A DNA stretch of 64,000 nucleotides, taken from NCBI RefSeq assembly GCF_029392315.1, contig NZ_CP113939.1, positions 62,001-126,000 on the forward strand. The letters are read 5' to 3'. How positions within the stretch are numbered: position 1 is the stretch's first letter; each line of letters starts with the position of its first letter. The stretch is from Bifidobacterium sp. ESL0690 (GTDB taxonomy: Bacteria > Actinomycetota > Actinomycetes > Actinomycetales > Bifidobacteriaceae). The position numbers and the translations under genes were made by a program. The notes under the pieces were generated by a model, which worked only from the letters and a program-made list of their open reading frames with translations, had not been told where the DNA came from and made no database searches. This document shows, in pieces, positions 24,358-33,045 of this stretch.

Positions 24358-25848
24358 CTACGCTTTCGCGATGAGGATGGTGAAGCCTTGATCGCCGTCG
24401 ATTTCCTTGAGTCCCGCGAAAGTGATCTTGCATCTCAGCGATTTCGAAGTTTTTGTCTCCCCGAGTTTTAGAAACATCTTGTCATCATTGTCTATATCTG
24501 GGCTTTGGTCGTTGCCGTAAGCGTTAATGTAAATTCCGTATTCGGCGTCGATGTTCCTGAATGCCTCTGGCATGTGGATTGTTATGTTTTCGCCAAAGCG
24601 GCCGTCGGTTCCGTCGTCGAATGACTGACTTATGGTTTTGCCGTTAAGTCGTTGCCATAATGGGATTTTGGCGGTTTTATTGATTATCGGATGGTGGCTA
24701 TCGGGAATCGCTAAAATGGTTGCTGCCTGCTGGCCATCAAGATCGGTAAGCGCGACAAGTGTCACCGAGTAATGCATCTCGCGCAGATATTGCGTTTCGC
24801 CGACGAATAACGGCATGAAAGTGATTTCGCCTGCATCGTCGTCATTGGGTATCTTGGCATCGAAGTCGATGCCGCTCCACTTGCCCTCCCCGCTGGCCAC
24901 GTAGGGTAGATCGATTTCCATATCCCCGAAACGCATTGCTTCACCAAGAGGCCCGGTCTGCACGGTTCCCCTTTGCAGCTGTTCTTTGACGATTGTTGCG
25001 GATTCATGGATGATTGGTCCGTGTTTTGGCGGTGTCAGCATCACGGTAATGCCTTGCTTGTCTCCGATATCCGTCAGACCTACGAATGTCAGCGTATATT
25101 CCTGGTCTTTTTCTTGATTTCCGCCAAGTTTCAGCGGCTCTCTGTCATCAAAGTTGTTATCAAAGTCGTCGAGGAAGATGGAGGGCGCGCCGTCGATTTC
25201 CCCGATGTTGTACGGAGCGTCGAGTTTGCGACTGCCGAAGTCGAGGGTTCCGCCCAGAGGTGCGGTTCGGACACGGCTTTCGCTCGTCTGTATGGCCTGT
25301 ATCGTTGAAGCATCGGCGTTCTGATGGATGATCGGCCGGCCGTCGTCGTAAGGGGTGATGAGCAGGGTGAGCCCTTGCGCTTCGGTATATTTCGAGTATC
25401 TATCAGGTGTGTGTTTCATTTTGATCAGCGCAACCAACGTTATCGAGCAGCGCAGTGGCTTTGAGGTTTTCGTCTTTCCGAGTGCTATATCTAATGTATC
25501 GTCGGGCGTTTCATAGCCGCTGTTTTTGTGGGGTCGGTAGAGGCTCGCCATCTTCAGGGTGGCGGAATAGGTTCTGTTGGTTTTGTGGACATTCGTGACC
25601 CAGAATTTCAGATCTCCGTTCGACGGGCAGTCGAACATACAGGAGGTGTCGATCGTGACGACTTTGCCGGTCTTGAGTTTTTCCTTCGGAATCTTGGCAG
25701 ACCGCTCGACGATACCCGGCTCCGGGCGGTCAGGCGAATAATAAGAGTAGACAATCACGGCAGAGACGATTGTCGCGATGGTAACGAGAGCCGCCACAAC
25801 AACCATGATGATTCTGTTTCTGCGCCGGTGCTGACTTCTTTGCCTCAT
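24358..25848 (-). CDS. Hypothetical membrane-anchored protein with four tandem domains
   Basis: 496 residues when started at ATG 25848. A basic N-terminus (MRQRSQHRRRNR) and one hydrophobic helix (IIMVVVAALVTIATIVSAVIV) give a signal anchor with the rest outside. The exterior consists of four repeats of roughly 105-125 residues. Each opens with an I(I/V)xxxAxI-like strand (IVERSAKI, IIHQNADA, IIHESATI, IINKTAKI) and closes with a LVALxxxxxxQGxTxLxxP-like strand (VGLTDIGDKQGITVMLTPP). Repeats 1 and 4 share LGxTKTSKxLRC, the Cys pairs being spaced alike. I do not recognise the family. Palindromic elements lie on both sides. No strong Shine-Dalgarno site is seen. Confidence 0.75.
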   Translation of the reverse strand: MRQRSQHRRRNRIIMVVVAALVTIATIVSAVIVYSYYSPDRPEPGIVERSAKIPKEKLKTGKVVTIDTSCMFDCPSNGDLKFWVTNVHKTNRTYSATLKMASLYRPHKNSGYETPDDTLDIALGKTKTSKPLRCSITLVALIKMKHTPDRYSKYTEAQGLTLLITPYDDGRPIIHQNADASTIQAIQTSESRVRTAPLGGTLDFGSRKLDAPYNIGEIDGAPSIFLDDFDNNFDDREPLKLGGNQEKDQEYTLTFVGLTDIGDKQGITVMLTPPKHGPIIHESATIVKEQLQRGTVQTGPLGEAMRFGDMEIDLPYVASGEGKWSGIDFDAKIPNDDDAGEITFMPLFVGETQYLREMHYSVTLVALTDLDGQQAATILAIPDSHHPIINKTAKIPLWQRLNGKTISQSFDDGTDGRFGENITIHMPEAFRNIDAEYGIYINAYGNDQSPDIDNDDKMFLKLGETKTSKSLRCKITFAGLKEIDGDQGFTILIAKA

Positions 25849-25963
25849 GGAAACTAAGTATATCTTATGATAATGTCTATCAGGAAAGGTTTTTGTGCTG
25901 ATTGCCAAACCAAAATTATTGTCATTTTGAAAGTTGCAAATTAAAGGCAGGCTTTGAATAGCG

Positions 25964-26035
25964 AAAAGGTCGGTCGATGCGAATCTGGGAATGGCTGATT
26001 GTCGCCATTTCGGATTTCGTATCGACCGACCTTTT
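25964..26035. repeat. Palindromic element C, likely trpS terminator
   Basis: Arms 25964-25983 and 26016-26035 pair over 20 positions with one mismatch-type (G-T) pair; inside, AATGGC and GCCATT pair again. It starts with AAAAGG and ends with CCTTTT, so it can end transcription in both directions. It lies 21 bases after the trpS stop on the minus strand and upstream of the four-repeat protein gene. Confidence 0.8.
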
Positions 26036-26056
26036 GGTTCGACGAGTGTTTGAGGC

Positions 26057-27166
26057 TCAGTACTTCATGCCCATAGCGTCACGGACCTGGTCGAGGGTTT
26101 CCTCGGCGATGGCGTTGGCGCGCTTGTTGCCGTCGTGGATGATGTCGCGGATCGAGTCCATGTCCTTGGCCAGTTCGGCGCGGCGCTCGCGGTGCGGCGC
26201 GAGGAATTCGTTGACGGATTTGATGACGTACTGCTTCAAAGCGCCTGCGCCGGCATCACCGATTTCTTCGGCGATATCCTTCGGGTCGCGGTCAGTGACC
26301 AGTCCAGCTGTGGTTAAAAGCGCGGAAACCTGCGGACGGTTGACCGGATCAAACGTAATACGACGTTCGGAATCGGTCGGGCTCTTCTTGATGAGCTTGG
26401 CGGTTTCTTCCGCGGTGGCGCCGAGCATGATGGAGTTGCCGTAGGACTTGCTCATCTTGCGGCCGTCGAGCCCCGGAATCTCGGGGGCATCGGAAAGAAT
26501 GGCCGTCGGCTCGGGGAAGACGGGATTTTTCTTGGCGTAACGCTCGTTGAAGCGGCGCGCGATGGTGCGCGTGATCTCGACGTGCGGCAGGTTGTCTTTG
26601 CCAATCGGCACGACGTTGGCCTTGCAGAAGAGGATGTCGCAGGCCTGATGGACAGGATAGGTGAGCAAGAGGCCGGTCAGGGCATGGCCGCTCGCCTCGG
26701 CTTCTGCCTTGACGGTCGGGTTGCGCAGCAATTCAGCTTCGGTGACCAGAGACAAGAACGGCAGCATGAGCTGGTTTTCGCAGGGAACCGCGGAATGCGC
26801 GAAAATCATGGTCTTGTTCGGGTCGATGCCAGCGGCGAGATAATCCAGGACCATGTTGAGCGTGTTGTCTTGGATGTGCTCGGTGGTGTCGCGGTCGGTG
26901 ATGACCTGGTAATCGGCGATGAGCACGTTGGTGTGCACGCCCTTGTTCTGCATCGCGACACGCTCACGGATCGAGCCGAAATAGTGGCCGAGGTGCAGGC
27001 GTCCGGTCGGTCGGTCGCCGGTGAGCATGGTGAACTTGCCCGGATCCTTCTGGAGTTTGGCCAAAACCGCGTCAGAACGCTTCTTGGACTCGACAAAACT
27101 TGCGCTTATCTCGTTGCCCGCGGCAGTGACTTGTTCGTTTTCCACGTCGTTTTTTGCGTCCGCCAT
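26057..27166 (-). CDS. trpS: Tryptophanyl-tRNA synthetase
   Basis: 369 residues, class I aminoacyl-tRNA synthetase charging tRNA-Trp. The ATP-binding signature appears as TGDRPTGRLHLGHYFGS (the HIGH-type HLGH at 58-61) and the second as GRKMSKSYGN near residue 237. The N-terminal 40 residues form a charged extension beyond the E. coli enzyme. The gene is divergent from the DUF3073 gene with 140 bases between them and ends at palindromic element C. Confidence 0.97.
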   Translation of the reverse strand: MADAKNDVENEQVTAAGNEISASFVESKKRSDAVLAKLQKDPGKFTMLTGDRPTGRLHLGHYFGSIRERVAMQNKGVHTNVLIADYQVITDRDTTEHIQDNTLNMVLDYLAAGIDPNKTMIFAHSAVPCENQLMLPFLSLVTEAELLRNPTVKAEAEASGHALTGLLLTYPVHQACDILFCKANVVPIGKDNLPHVEITRTIARRFNERYAKKNPVFPEPTAILSDAPEIPGLDGRKMSKSYGNSIMLGATAEETAKLIKKSPTDSERRITFDPVNRPQVSALLTTAGLVTDRDPKDIAEEIGDAGAGALKQYVIKSVNEFLAPHRERRAELAKDMDSIRDIIHDGNKRANAIAEETLDQVRDAMGMKY

Positions 27167-27306
27167 GACTCGCCCTCAATCGTTTGTAGTCCTTGAAAAT
27201 CTTGTTTTTATGGTAAAAGTCTGAGCCGACAATGAAACGTGACGGATTGGGTGGTATCCTTCTATATTGATGGATTAATGCAAGCACAGAATCTTCAGGG
27301 GGTCAA

Positions 27307-27717
27307 ATGGGCCGCGGACGTCAAAAGGCTAAACAGAAGAAAATGGCCCGTAAGCTTAAGTATTTGACAACCGATACCGATTATGACGAGCTGGCAAAGG
27401 AGCTTGGCGCGCAGGAGCCGGGAAGCGGGTCAGCCGATCCGTTCACTGAGGTTGAGAAGGAATATTCGCGCAATCATGGCGATCCTGATACGGATACGCA
27501 TGCCGAGGCCGTAGATCAGCATGACGATTCGCCGGCCGTCGACGACGATTTGGACGATTATGCCAAGTGGGCCGCCGAAGCCGCAGCGAAGGCTTCCAGC
27601 GATGACAAGGCCAAGCCTGCCGTCAAGAAAGTCGCCATTCCCAAGCCGCACAAACCGATTCACATGCCTATTCCCAGTGCTTTGCGCAAGCCAAAGCCCA
27701 AGGACGACAAAGCCTGA
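27307..27717 (+). CDS. DUF3073 family protein
   Basis: 136 residues. The very basic N-terminus MGRGRQKAKQKKMARKLKYL followed by TDYDELAKELG is the hallmark of the actinobacterial DUF3073 family. The middle is acidic and disordered (DTDTHAEAVDQHDDSPAVDD), and the C-terminus is Lys/Pro-rich. Function unknown; the charge pattern suggests nucleic-acid or ribosome contact, which is inference. CAGGGGG lies before the ATG and a strong terminator follows. Confidence 0.9.
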   Translation: MGRGRQKAKQKKMARKLKYLTTDTDYDELAKELGAQEPGSGSADPFTEVEKEYSRNHGDPDTDTHAEAVDQHDDSPAVDDDLDDYAKWAAEAAAKASSDDKAKPAVKKVAIPKPHKPIHMPIPSALRKPKPKDDKA

Positions 27718-27737
27718 TTCGGTTTAGTCATATTTTT

Positions 27738-27778
27738 ATTGAGGACTGTCAGAATATGTTCATCTGACAGTCCTCAAT
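27738..27778 (+). terminator. Terminator after DUF3073 gene
   Basis: ATTGAGGACTGTCAG (27738-27752) and CTGACAGTCCTCAAT (27764-27778) are perfectly complementary over 15 bases with an 11-base loop, preceded by TTTTT and followed by TTATTA. Positioned 20 bases after the stop codon. Confidence 0.88.
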
Positions 27779-27848
27779 TTATTAACCAAGAAGAATCGTT
27801 AGATAGTAAATCAAGGTTATTTCGAGCGTTGCATTAAGCAACGTTTTG

Positions 27849-28331
27849 TCATTCCAGTGGCAGCAATGCGCTTAAATCGTCGCGCTCACCGATGGCACTG
27901 ATACGGCCGGCGTCTTTTTCTTCCGACCAATTGGTCAGGCCGCACGCCAGCCGCAGCCAAACGTCCGGGTCGAGCTCGATGACGTCGGGCGGGGTGAGGT
28001 TATGCGGGTCCGAGGCGGGGCCATCGAGGATTTTCACCGCTCCCCAAGGTGCCACGCGCACTTCGACGCCGGGGCCTGGGGCCTTGTTCTCCAAGAGATA
28101 GAGCGAATATCGCACGGCCATCGCCCATGTGTTGCGTGGCAAACCGTCCGGCGAAAACGTAAGCCGTTCCTCAAGTGGTTCGCCTCGATGAGTGTCCGCC
28201 AACTTGCGCCACTGATCCAGTGCTGCCATGCCCTTCGAAATATCTTGTTCCCGTATCGCTGCCATAACGTCATCGTCCCTCACCTTGTGGACGGAATTAG
28301 GCCCAGGCATGCCGATGGTGGCAGTTCGCAT
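27849..28331 (-). CDS. Sterol-carrier-type (SCP_3) family protein
   Basis: 160 residues. The C-terminal half matches the actinobacterial sterol carrier family domain by pattern: VEVRVAPWGAVKILDGP, then TPPDVIELDPDVWLRLACGL, and the closing ISAIGERDDLSALLPL. The first half has a helical segment with LPRNTWAMAVRYSLYLLE. Members of this domain bind small hydrophobic ligands or serve as maturation factors; the role in this organism is unknown. ATG 28331 has GAGGA close upstream; ATG 28310 is an alternative. It stands alone on the minus strand after a terminator. Confidence 0.78.
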   Translation of the reverse strand: MRTATIGMPGPNSVHKVRDDDVMAAIREQDISKGMAALDQWRKLADTHRGEPLEERLTFSPDGLPRNTWAMAVRYSLYLLENKAPGPGVEVRVAPWGAVKILDGPASDPHNLTPPDVIELDPDVWLRLACGLTNWSEEKDAGRISAIGERDDLSALLPLE

Positions 28332-28492
28332 CGTCCTCGCATTTATGGACGGAATGGGGTGGGAAGCGAGGTCTTGTCGGCTATTTCATTGCCATTTTCT
28401 TGGCGGATGGAACAACGGCACAGAGACATAGCAAAACCGCCGTACTGCCAACAAGGCAATGCGACGGCTTTGAATAATAAAATAAATAAAGG

Positions 28493-28708
28493 TCAGGCGG
28501 TAGCGGCTTCCGGGCCTGCTTCAGGCTTCGGATCGGCTTCCTTATCAAGACCCAAATCGACTGGCGAAGAGCTGTTTTCCCACGGCTCTTCCCACGGATC
28601 ATAGTCGGGGTTCTGCTGCTTGTACATATAAAGGCCGACGACTGCAGCGAGCAGACCGCCGAAGAGCAGCGCAAAGAACTTCCAACCGTTAGAAGACTTG
28701 TTCTCCAT
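28493..28708 (-). CDS. Small single-span membrane protein
   Basis: 71 residues from ATG 28708, which has AAGGAG five bases upstream. The layout is a short polar head (MENKSSNGWK), one membrane helix (FFALLFGGLLAAVVGLYMY), and a tail with DYDPWEEPWENSS and a Pro/Glu/Ala-rich end. No family function is known to me. The DP/PWE pattern is seen in small actinobacterial membrane proteins of unknown role. It is divergent from the rhomboid gene. Confidence 0.8.
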   Translation of the reverse strand: MENKSSNGWKFFALLFGGLLAAVVGLYMYKQQNPDYDPWEEPWENSSSPVDLGLDKEADPKPEAGPEAATA

Positions 28709-28897
28709 GACGGCTCCTTTCTTAAGTGCCGGCTTGCGCGTCCAAGCCAACGTTGCTTCTATCCTAGCCGATATTTTGTGACAATTGGGTGCAAAGCCCA
28801 TGAAAAGCGAAAAGTTCAAGGTTTCTTGATGCTCATATCAAGATTTTCGTGCACTTTTGCAGGTGGTCTTGTAGACTTCAATCGATAAAATATAACA

Positions 28898-29674
28898 ATG
28901 ACCAATGAGAGCAACGACATCCAGCACTGGTGGCGGAAATTCAGGTATCAATGGCAATCCAACGGCCCGGTGGTTACATGGGTGATTGTCGTTGCCTGCG
29001 TGCTGGTGTGGCTCGTGGAAGTGCTTTTCAAATACGGTTCGCCGGAGCGATTCAACAGTTTGATTTTCAACGGTTCGTTCACTTCGGGCCTGGCGATTGT
29101 GAAGCCGTGGACGTGGCTCACCTCGATGTTTATGCACGACCCGAACGTACTGCACGTGCTGGGCAACATGCTCACGCTGATCATCATCGGACCGTATTTG
29201 GAAGGTCTGCTCGGGCATTGGTGCTTCCTTGCGGTCTACCTGATTTGCGGGCTCGGCGCCTCTGACGGCCAGATAGTCTACAGCTATTTCACCAACGATT
29301 GGGGCATGTCCTCATACGGCGCTTCCGGTGCGCTGTTCGGGCTTTTCGGCGTGGTACTTCTTGTTTTCCGGCGCACGCATGAGGATATCCGTGGGATGGT
29401 GATTTGGATTATCCTCGATTTGGCGATGCCGCTTTTCGTGCCGCACGTGGCGTGGCAGGCGCACGTCGGTGGATTCGTGGTCGGCCTGGTGCTGGGCTGG
29501 TTGCTGCTGGACGGGATTCCTGCGCTGCGTCGCCGCCCGCTATGGGTGCGGACGCTGGTGTATGGTGCGGTTCTCGTCGTGCTGTTGGTGGTGCTGGCGG
29601 TGGTTCTGACGCCGCAATGGCTGATTCGCCTCGAGCTGCAAGCCCAGCAGCTCAATTTGCCGGGCTTGCCATAA
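28898..29674 (+). CDS. Rhomboid family intramembrane serine protease
   Basis: 258 residues with six predicted helices. All catalytic features are visible: HVLGN (His86, Asn90) in the second helix, GASGALFGLF with nucleophile Ser143, and WQAHVGGFVVG with His189. It should cleave membrane proteins within the bilayer; substrates are unknown. The N-terminus is cytoplasmic with a WWRKFRYQW stretch. It ends four bases before the stop of the convergent ddl gene, leaving no room for a classical terminator. Confidence 0.93.
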   Translation: MTNESNDIQHWWRKFRYQWQSNGPVVTWVIVVACVLVWLVEVLFKYGSPERFNSLIFNGSFTSGLAIVKPWTWLTSMFMHDPNVLHVLGNMLTLIIIGPYLEGLLGHWCFLAVYLICGLGASDGQIVYSYFTNDWGMSSYGASGALFGLFGVVLLVFRRTHEDIRGMVIWIILDLAMPLFVPHVAWQAHVGGFVVGLVLGWLLLDGIPALRRRPLWVRTLVYGAVLVVLLVVLAVVLTPQWLIRLELQAQQLNLPGLP

Positions 29675-29677
29675 GAC

Positions 29678-30709
29678 TTACTTGTCGGCGCGATGCTGGC
29701 GCAGGACGGACTCGACCAGCTGCGAGTAGAGGTCGGCCAGGCTGTATCCGGCGGCGATGGCGGCTTGCGGAAGCTGCGAAGTCGCGGTCATGCCGGGGGC
29801 CACGTTCGATTCGAGGAACTGCGGGGTGCCGGACTCGTCGACGATGAAGTCAGTGCGGGAAATATCGCGCAGGCTCAGGGTGTTGTGAGCCGTCAGAGCC
29901 GCGTCCTGTGCCGCTTTGAGAACGGATTCCGGCAAACGAGCGGGAACGTAGAAATCGGTCGGGCCGGGGGTCACGCGGGCTTCATAATCGTAGTCGCCGT
30001 CAGGCGTGGCCACCTCAAGCGGCGGCAGAACGAGCGGTTCTCCGTCGATTTCCAGCACGGAGACCGAAATCTCGGTCCCGGTGACGGCCTTTTCAACCAG
30101 TGCGACATCACCATACGCGAAGCTGTTCACCATCGCTTGCGGAAGCTCTTCAGCCTTGTCGACGCGAGTGCAGCCCATCGCTGATCCGCCTTGGGTCGGC
30201 TTGACGAAAAGCGGCAGTTTCAACGATTTGACCAGCAAATCGACCACTTTCTTTGCGCCGAGCTCGCGGAACGTCGATTCGGGCAGCGCCACCGAAACCG
30301 GAGTGGAGAGACCGCCGAGCTTGCGTACCACGTTCTTGGCGATGGGCTTGCTCCAAGCGGTGCGCGAGGCTTTCGCGCGTGAGCCGATATATGGAAGGCC
30401 TACCATCTCGAGGATGTCGCGGATCGAGCCGTCCTCGCCGTTGGCGCCGTGCAGCAGCGGCCAGACGATATCGGGACGGGTCTCAGGGTCGCTCAGATAC
30501 GGCAGCAGCTCGCTGTCCATATCGTGCACGGCGACGTTCCAGCCGGCTTCCTCAAGATAGCCGCCGACGCGATGCCCGCTGGAAAGCGATACGTCGCGCT
30601 CGTGGCTCATGCCGCCACAGATGACGAGTACCTTTGTTGCCGAGCGGTCGATTGGAGCGTGGTCTTTTGTTGGGGCTGCGTGCTTTTTGGCCTTGATATG
30701 CTTTGCCAT
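29678..30709 (-). CDS. ddl: D-alanine--D-alanine ligase
   Basis: 343 residues, ATP-grasp enzyme that makes D-Ala-D-Ala for peptidoglycan. Motifs: GGMSHERDVSLSSG near the start, WPLLHGANGEDGSI (the HGxxGEDG loop), FVKPTQGGSAMGCTRV, and the metal-binding end FLESNVAPGMTATS. GAAGGAG lies before the ATG. It starts 13 bases after the aminotransferase gene stop, and the ribosome-binding site overlaps that stop region, so both are probably one transcript. Confidence 0.96.
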   Translation of the reverse strand: MAKHIKAKKHAAPTKDHAPIDRSATKVLVICGGMSHERDVSLSSGHRVGGYLEEAGWNVAVHDMDSELLPYLSDPETRPDIVWPLLHGANGEDGSIRDILEMVGLPYIGSRAKASRTAWSKPIAKNVVRKLGGLSTPVSVALPESTFRELGAKKVVDLLVKSLKLPLFVKPTQGGSAMGCTRVDKAEELPQAMVNSFAYGDVALVEKAVTGTEISVSVLEIDGEPLVLPPLEVATPDGDYDYEARVTPGPTDFYVPARLPESVLKAAQDAALTAHNTLSLRDISRTDFIVDESGTPQFLESNVAPGMTATSQLPQAAIAAGYSLADLYSQLVESVLRQHRADK

Positions 30710-30722
30710 GATTGATGCTCCT

Positions 30723-32099
30723 TCAGTCTTTCTTATCCGAGCTGCTGGAACGGCGTGCGTCCGCGTCAGCCTTTGCGGTGCCGAAGAGTTCGGCGGTCTT
30801 GAGCTCGTTGTTCATCACGCCTGCGAGACGCTGGATGCCCAGCTTGATCTTGTCCGGCGTCGGATAGCAGAACGAAAGACGCATGTGGTGCGTGCCGCTG
30901 CCGTCGAGGTAGAAGCCGGTGCCGGCCACGTAGGCGACTTTTGCGGTGATGGCGCGAGGCAGCATTTCCTTGGAATTCAAGCCTTCCGGAATCTTCAGCC
31001 AGATATAGAAGCCGCCCTTGGGTTTGTTCCACGAGCAGTACGGCAGGTATTCCTTCAGCGCCGCGTCCATGGTGTCGCAACGTTTCTTGTACATGCCGCG
31101 GTACTGGCTGATTTGGTTCTTCCAGTCGAAATTATCGAGGTAGGTGGTGATGGTCATCTGGCTCATGTTCGGCGGGCAGAGAATCGATGCCTCGTTGGCC
31201 AGGATGAGCTTCTTGCGGATTCCAGGAGGCGCTACGATCCATGCGATGCGCATGCCCGGTGCGATGATTTTGGAGAAGCTGGAAAGATAGACCACGTTTT
31301 CGGCGTCCATCGAACGCAGCGCGGGGTAGGTCTGACCGTTGAAACCGAGCAGGCCGTAAGGGTTGTCTTCCACAATGAGCACATGGTATTTGCGCGCAAT
31401 CTCGATGATGCGTGGGCGGCGCTCGACGCTCATCGTCACGCCCGCGGGGTTATGGAAATTGGGCACGGTATAGAGGAACTTGACCTTTTTGCCGGCCGCA
31501 AGCTGGGCTTTGATAGTCTCTTCGAACGATTCGGGAATCAGCCCGTCCTTGTCGGTTTGCGCGTTGACCACGTCGACCTGGAAGGACGAGAAGACACCGA
31601 GCGCGCCCACGTAATTCGGGGCTTCGGCGATGACGACATCGCCCGGGTCGCACATGATGCGCGTGACCAGGTCGATGGCGTTCTGGGAACCGTTGGAGAT
31701 GACGACATCGTCGGGCTGCACGTCCTTGATGCCTTCGAGCGCCATGATCTGCAGCACGTCCTCGCGCAGATGCGGGTCGCCTTGCGCCGAGCCATACTGC
31801 CAGGCCACGTCGCCCTTGTCGACGAGCATCTTGGCGATGAGTTCCGAGAGCTCTTTGAACGGCAAGTAGTCCAAATAGGGCATGCCGCCGGCCAGCGAAA
31901 CCACATCCGGGCGCGAGGCTGTGGCGAACAAAGCCCGGATTTCCGAGGCGCGCATGTTGTCTGCGCGGGCCGCGTAGGAGTCGTACCACGGGTCGTTCTT
32001 GAAGACCTTGGATTCGCCGCTTACGTCGGTCGCGGAAGCCTTGGAACCATGGTGTTCGGCTTCGTTCGGTTTCCCGGAATTGTTCTTGTTTCCAGACAT
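30723..32099 (-). CDS. PLP-dependent aminotransferase, class I/II (2-aminoadipate/KAT type)
   Basis: 458 residues from ATG 32099. After a polar 35-residue head comes the fold type I sequence: VVSLAGGMPYLDYLPF, WQYGSAQGDPHLRE, SNGSQNAIDLVTRI, YTVPNFHNPAGVTMS, EDNPYGLL and the PLP lysine in YLSSFSKIIAPGMRIAW (about Lys277). This subgroup includes 2-aminoadipate and aromatic/branched-chain aminotransferases; the exact substrate cannot be read from sequence. AGGAAAGG lies upstream at a somewhat long distance. Being cotranscribed with ddl could mean a role in amino-acid supply for the wall, but this is inference. Confidence 0.9.
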   Translation of the reverse strand: MSGNKNNSGKPNEAEHHGSKASATDVSGESKVFKNDPWYDSYAARADNMRASEIRALFATASRPDVVSLAGGMPYLDYLPFKELSELIAKMLVDKGDVAWQYGSAQGDPHLREDVLQIMALEGIKDVQPDDVVISNGSQNAIDLVTRIMCDPGDVVIAEAPNYVGALGVFSSFQVDVVNAQTDKDGLIPESFEETIKAQLAAGKKVKFLYTVPNFHNPAGVTMSVERRPRIIEIARKYHVLIVEDNPYGLLGFNGQTYPALRSMDAENVVYLSSFSKIIAPGMRIAWIVAPPGIRKKLILANEASILCPPNMSQMTITTYLDNFDWKNQISQYRGMYKKRCDTMDAALKEYLPYCSWNKPKGGFYIWLKIPEGLNSKEMLPRAITAKVAYVAGTGFYLDGSGTHHMRLSFCYPTPDKIKLGIQRLAGVMNNELKTAELFGTAKADADARRSSSSDKKD

Positions 32100-32336
32100 C
32101 AACCCATGCCTTTCCTCGGTTGCGGCCCGCGTCAAACGTGCGTCGCACGCCAAACAGATTTCATGCGTTTAAGCAATATAAGAGAAGACTTTAGTCGCCA
32201 TATGCCACCGCGCAATCGCCCGCGAAAAACCGGCACCGCTTCAACACGCTTTCGGCGGTTCGTAACGGACCTGAATCTAAATGGAATGAAGATGCTCGAT
32301 AAAAATGAGCGACATAGTCAGCATAATCGTGTTACC

Positions 32337-32645
32337 TTATTGCAACGGCCCTTGGAAGAGTTGAGCGTGCTCACCTATGCGCACGAGGCGAATAATCGGA
32401 TTCGATTTGTGCGGCAGATACAGAACGACTACATCGACTTCTCCATCGGAAAGATGGAAATCAATGTGACCGTTATAGTTGCCGCCAGGATTATTCAATG
32501 GATGTGGCCGATATCCAGAAGGTACTTCGCCGTACTGAGCAAGCTCTTCGATGGCTGCCTGTAATTCTGCAACGAGAAACGGGTATCTTCGTCTGAATAT
32601 TTCGTAATCTTTGACAAATTGCGGGTCGATTTTAATCTGAAACAT
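32337..32645 (-). CDS. YafQ-family mRNA interferase toxin
   Basis: 102 residues starting at ATG 32645, which overlaps the antitoxin end by 14 bases. The sequence fits the RelE/YafQ fold: KIDPQFVKDYEIFRRRYP at the start, HPLNNPGG, GHIDFHLSDGEVDVVVLYLP and IRLVRIGEHAQLF. The His and Asp residues placed like the YafQ active-site set are all present, so the toxin looks intact. YafQ toxins cut mRNA on the ribosome. The longer frame to 32741 lies inside the antitoxin gene and is not needed. Confidence 0.9.
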   Translation of the reverse strand: MFQIKIDPQFVKDYEIFRRRYPFLVAELQAAIEELAQYGEVPSGYRPHPLNNPGGNYNGHIDFHLSDGEVDVVVLYLPHKSNPIIRLVRIGEHAQLFQGPLQ

Positions 32646-32946
32646 GGTCGGCCTTTTGGTTGAGATAAGCCATTGCGGCCGCTGCATTGGTAAATGTCGG
32701 CGAGTCATCGGGCACTTTTCCGTCGGCTCTTTCCTTCGCATATTGCATGGCTTCGATGGTCATTTGGTTAGGGTCGAACGATTCGGGAAGCCGGACCGAA
32801 AAAGGGAACCCTCGGTCCTCGACGAATTTTTTAGCCATGACGTTGAACGCCGCCGTTGCGGAAAGTCCCAGCGCATTGGCTATGGTGTCGAATTGTTGTT
32901 TGAGTTCGCTGTCCATGCGCATAGTAAAAGCAGTAGTGGTGGCCAT
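32632..32946 (-). CDS. RelB/DinJ-family antitoxin
   Basis: 104 residues. The N-terminal AFTMRMDSELKQQFDTIANA followed by LGLSATAAFNVMAKKFVEDR is the ribbon-helix-helix DNA-binding domain of RelB/DinJ antitoxins. The C-terminal part (GKVPDDSPTFTNAAAAMAYL) would wrap the toxin. AAGGAG stands six bases before the ATG. Order antitoxin-toxin with overlapping ends is standard. Together they probably autoregulate at the inverted repeat just upstream. Confidence 0.92.
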   Translation of the reverse strand: MATTTAFTMRMDSELKQQFDTIANALGLSATAAFNVMAKKFVEDRGFPFSVRLPESFDPNQMTIEAMQYAKERADGKVPDDSPTFTNAAAAMAYLNQKADHVSD

Positions 32947-32969
32947 AATAGCTCCTTTGACATCAAATA

Positions 32970-32986
32970 GGTATATTCATGATACC
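32970..32986. promoter_or_regulatory. Candidate operator of the toxin-antitoxin pair
   Basis: GGTAT (32970-32974) and ATACC (32982-32986) form an inverted repeat with a 7-base centre, 23 bases upstream of the antitoxin start, where an RHH antitoxin would bind its own promoter. Confidence 0.55.
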
Positions 32987-33045
32987 AAAAGCACTACTAA
33001 ATGCAATCTAAATTTGTTAAATATGTTCCGCTTGTTTTGAAACCC

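Noticed and set aside
30609..32564. A 651-codon plus-strand open frame
   Set aside because: It is antisense to the ddl and aminotransferase genes, has biased composition (His/Val/Asp runs) and no homology pattern.
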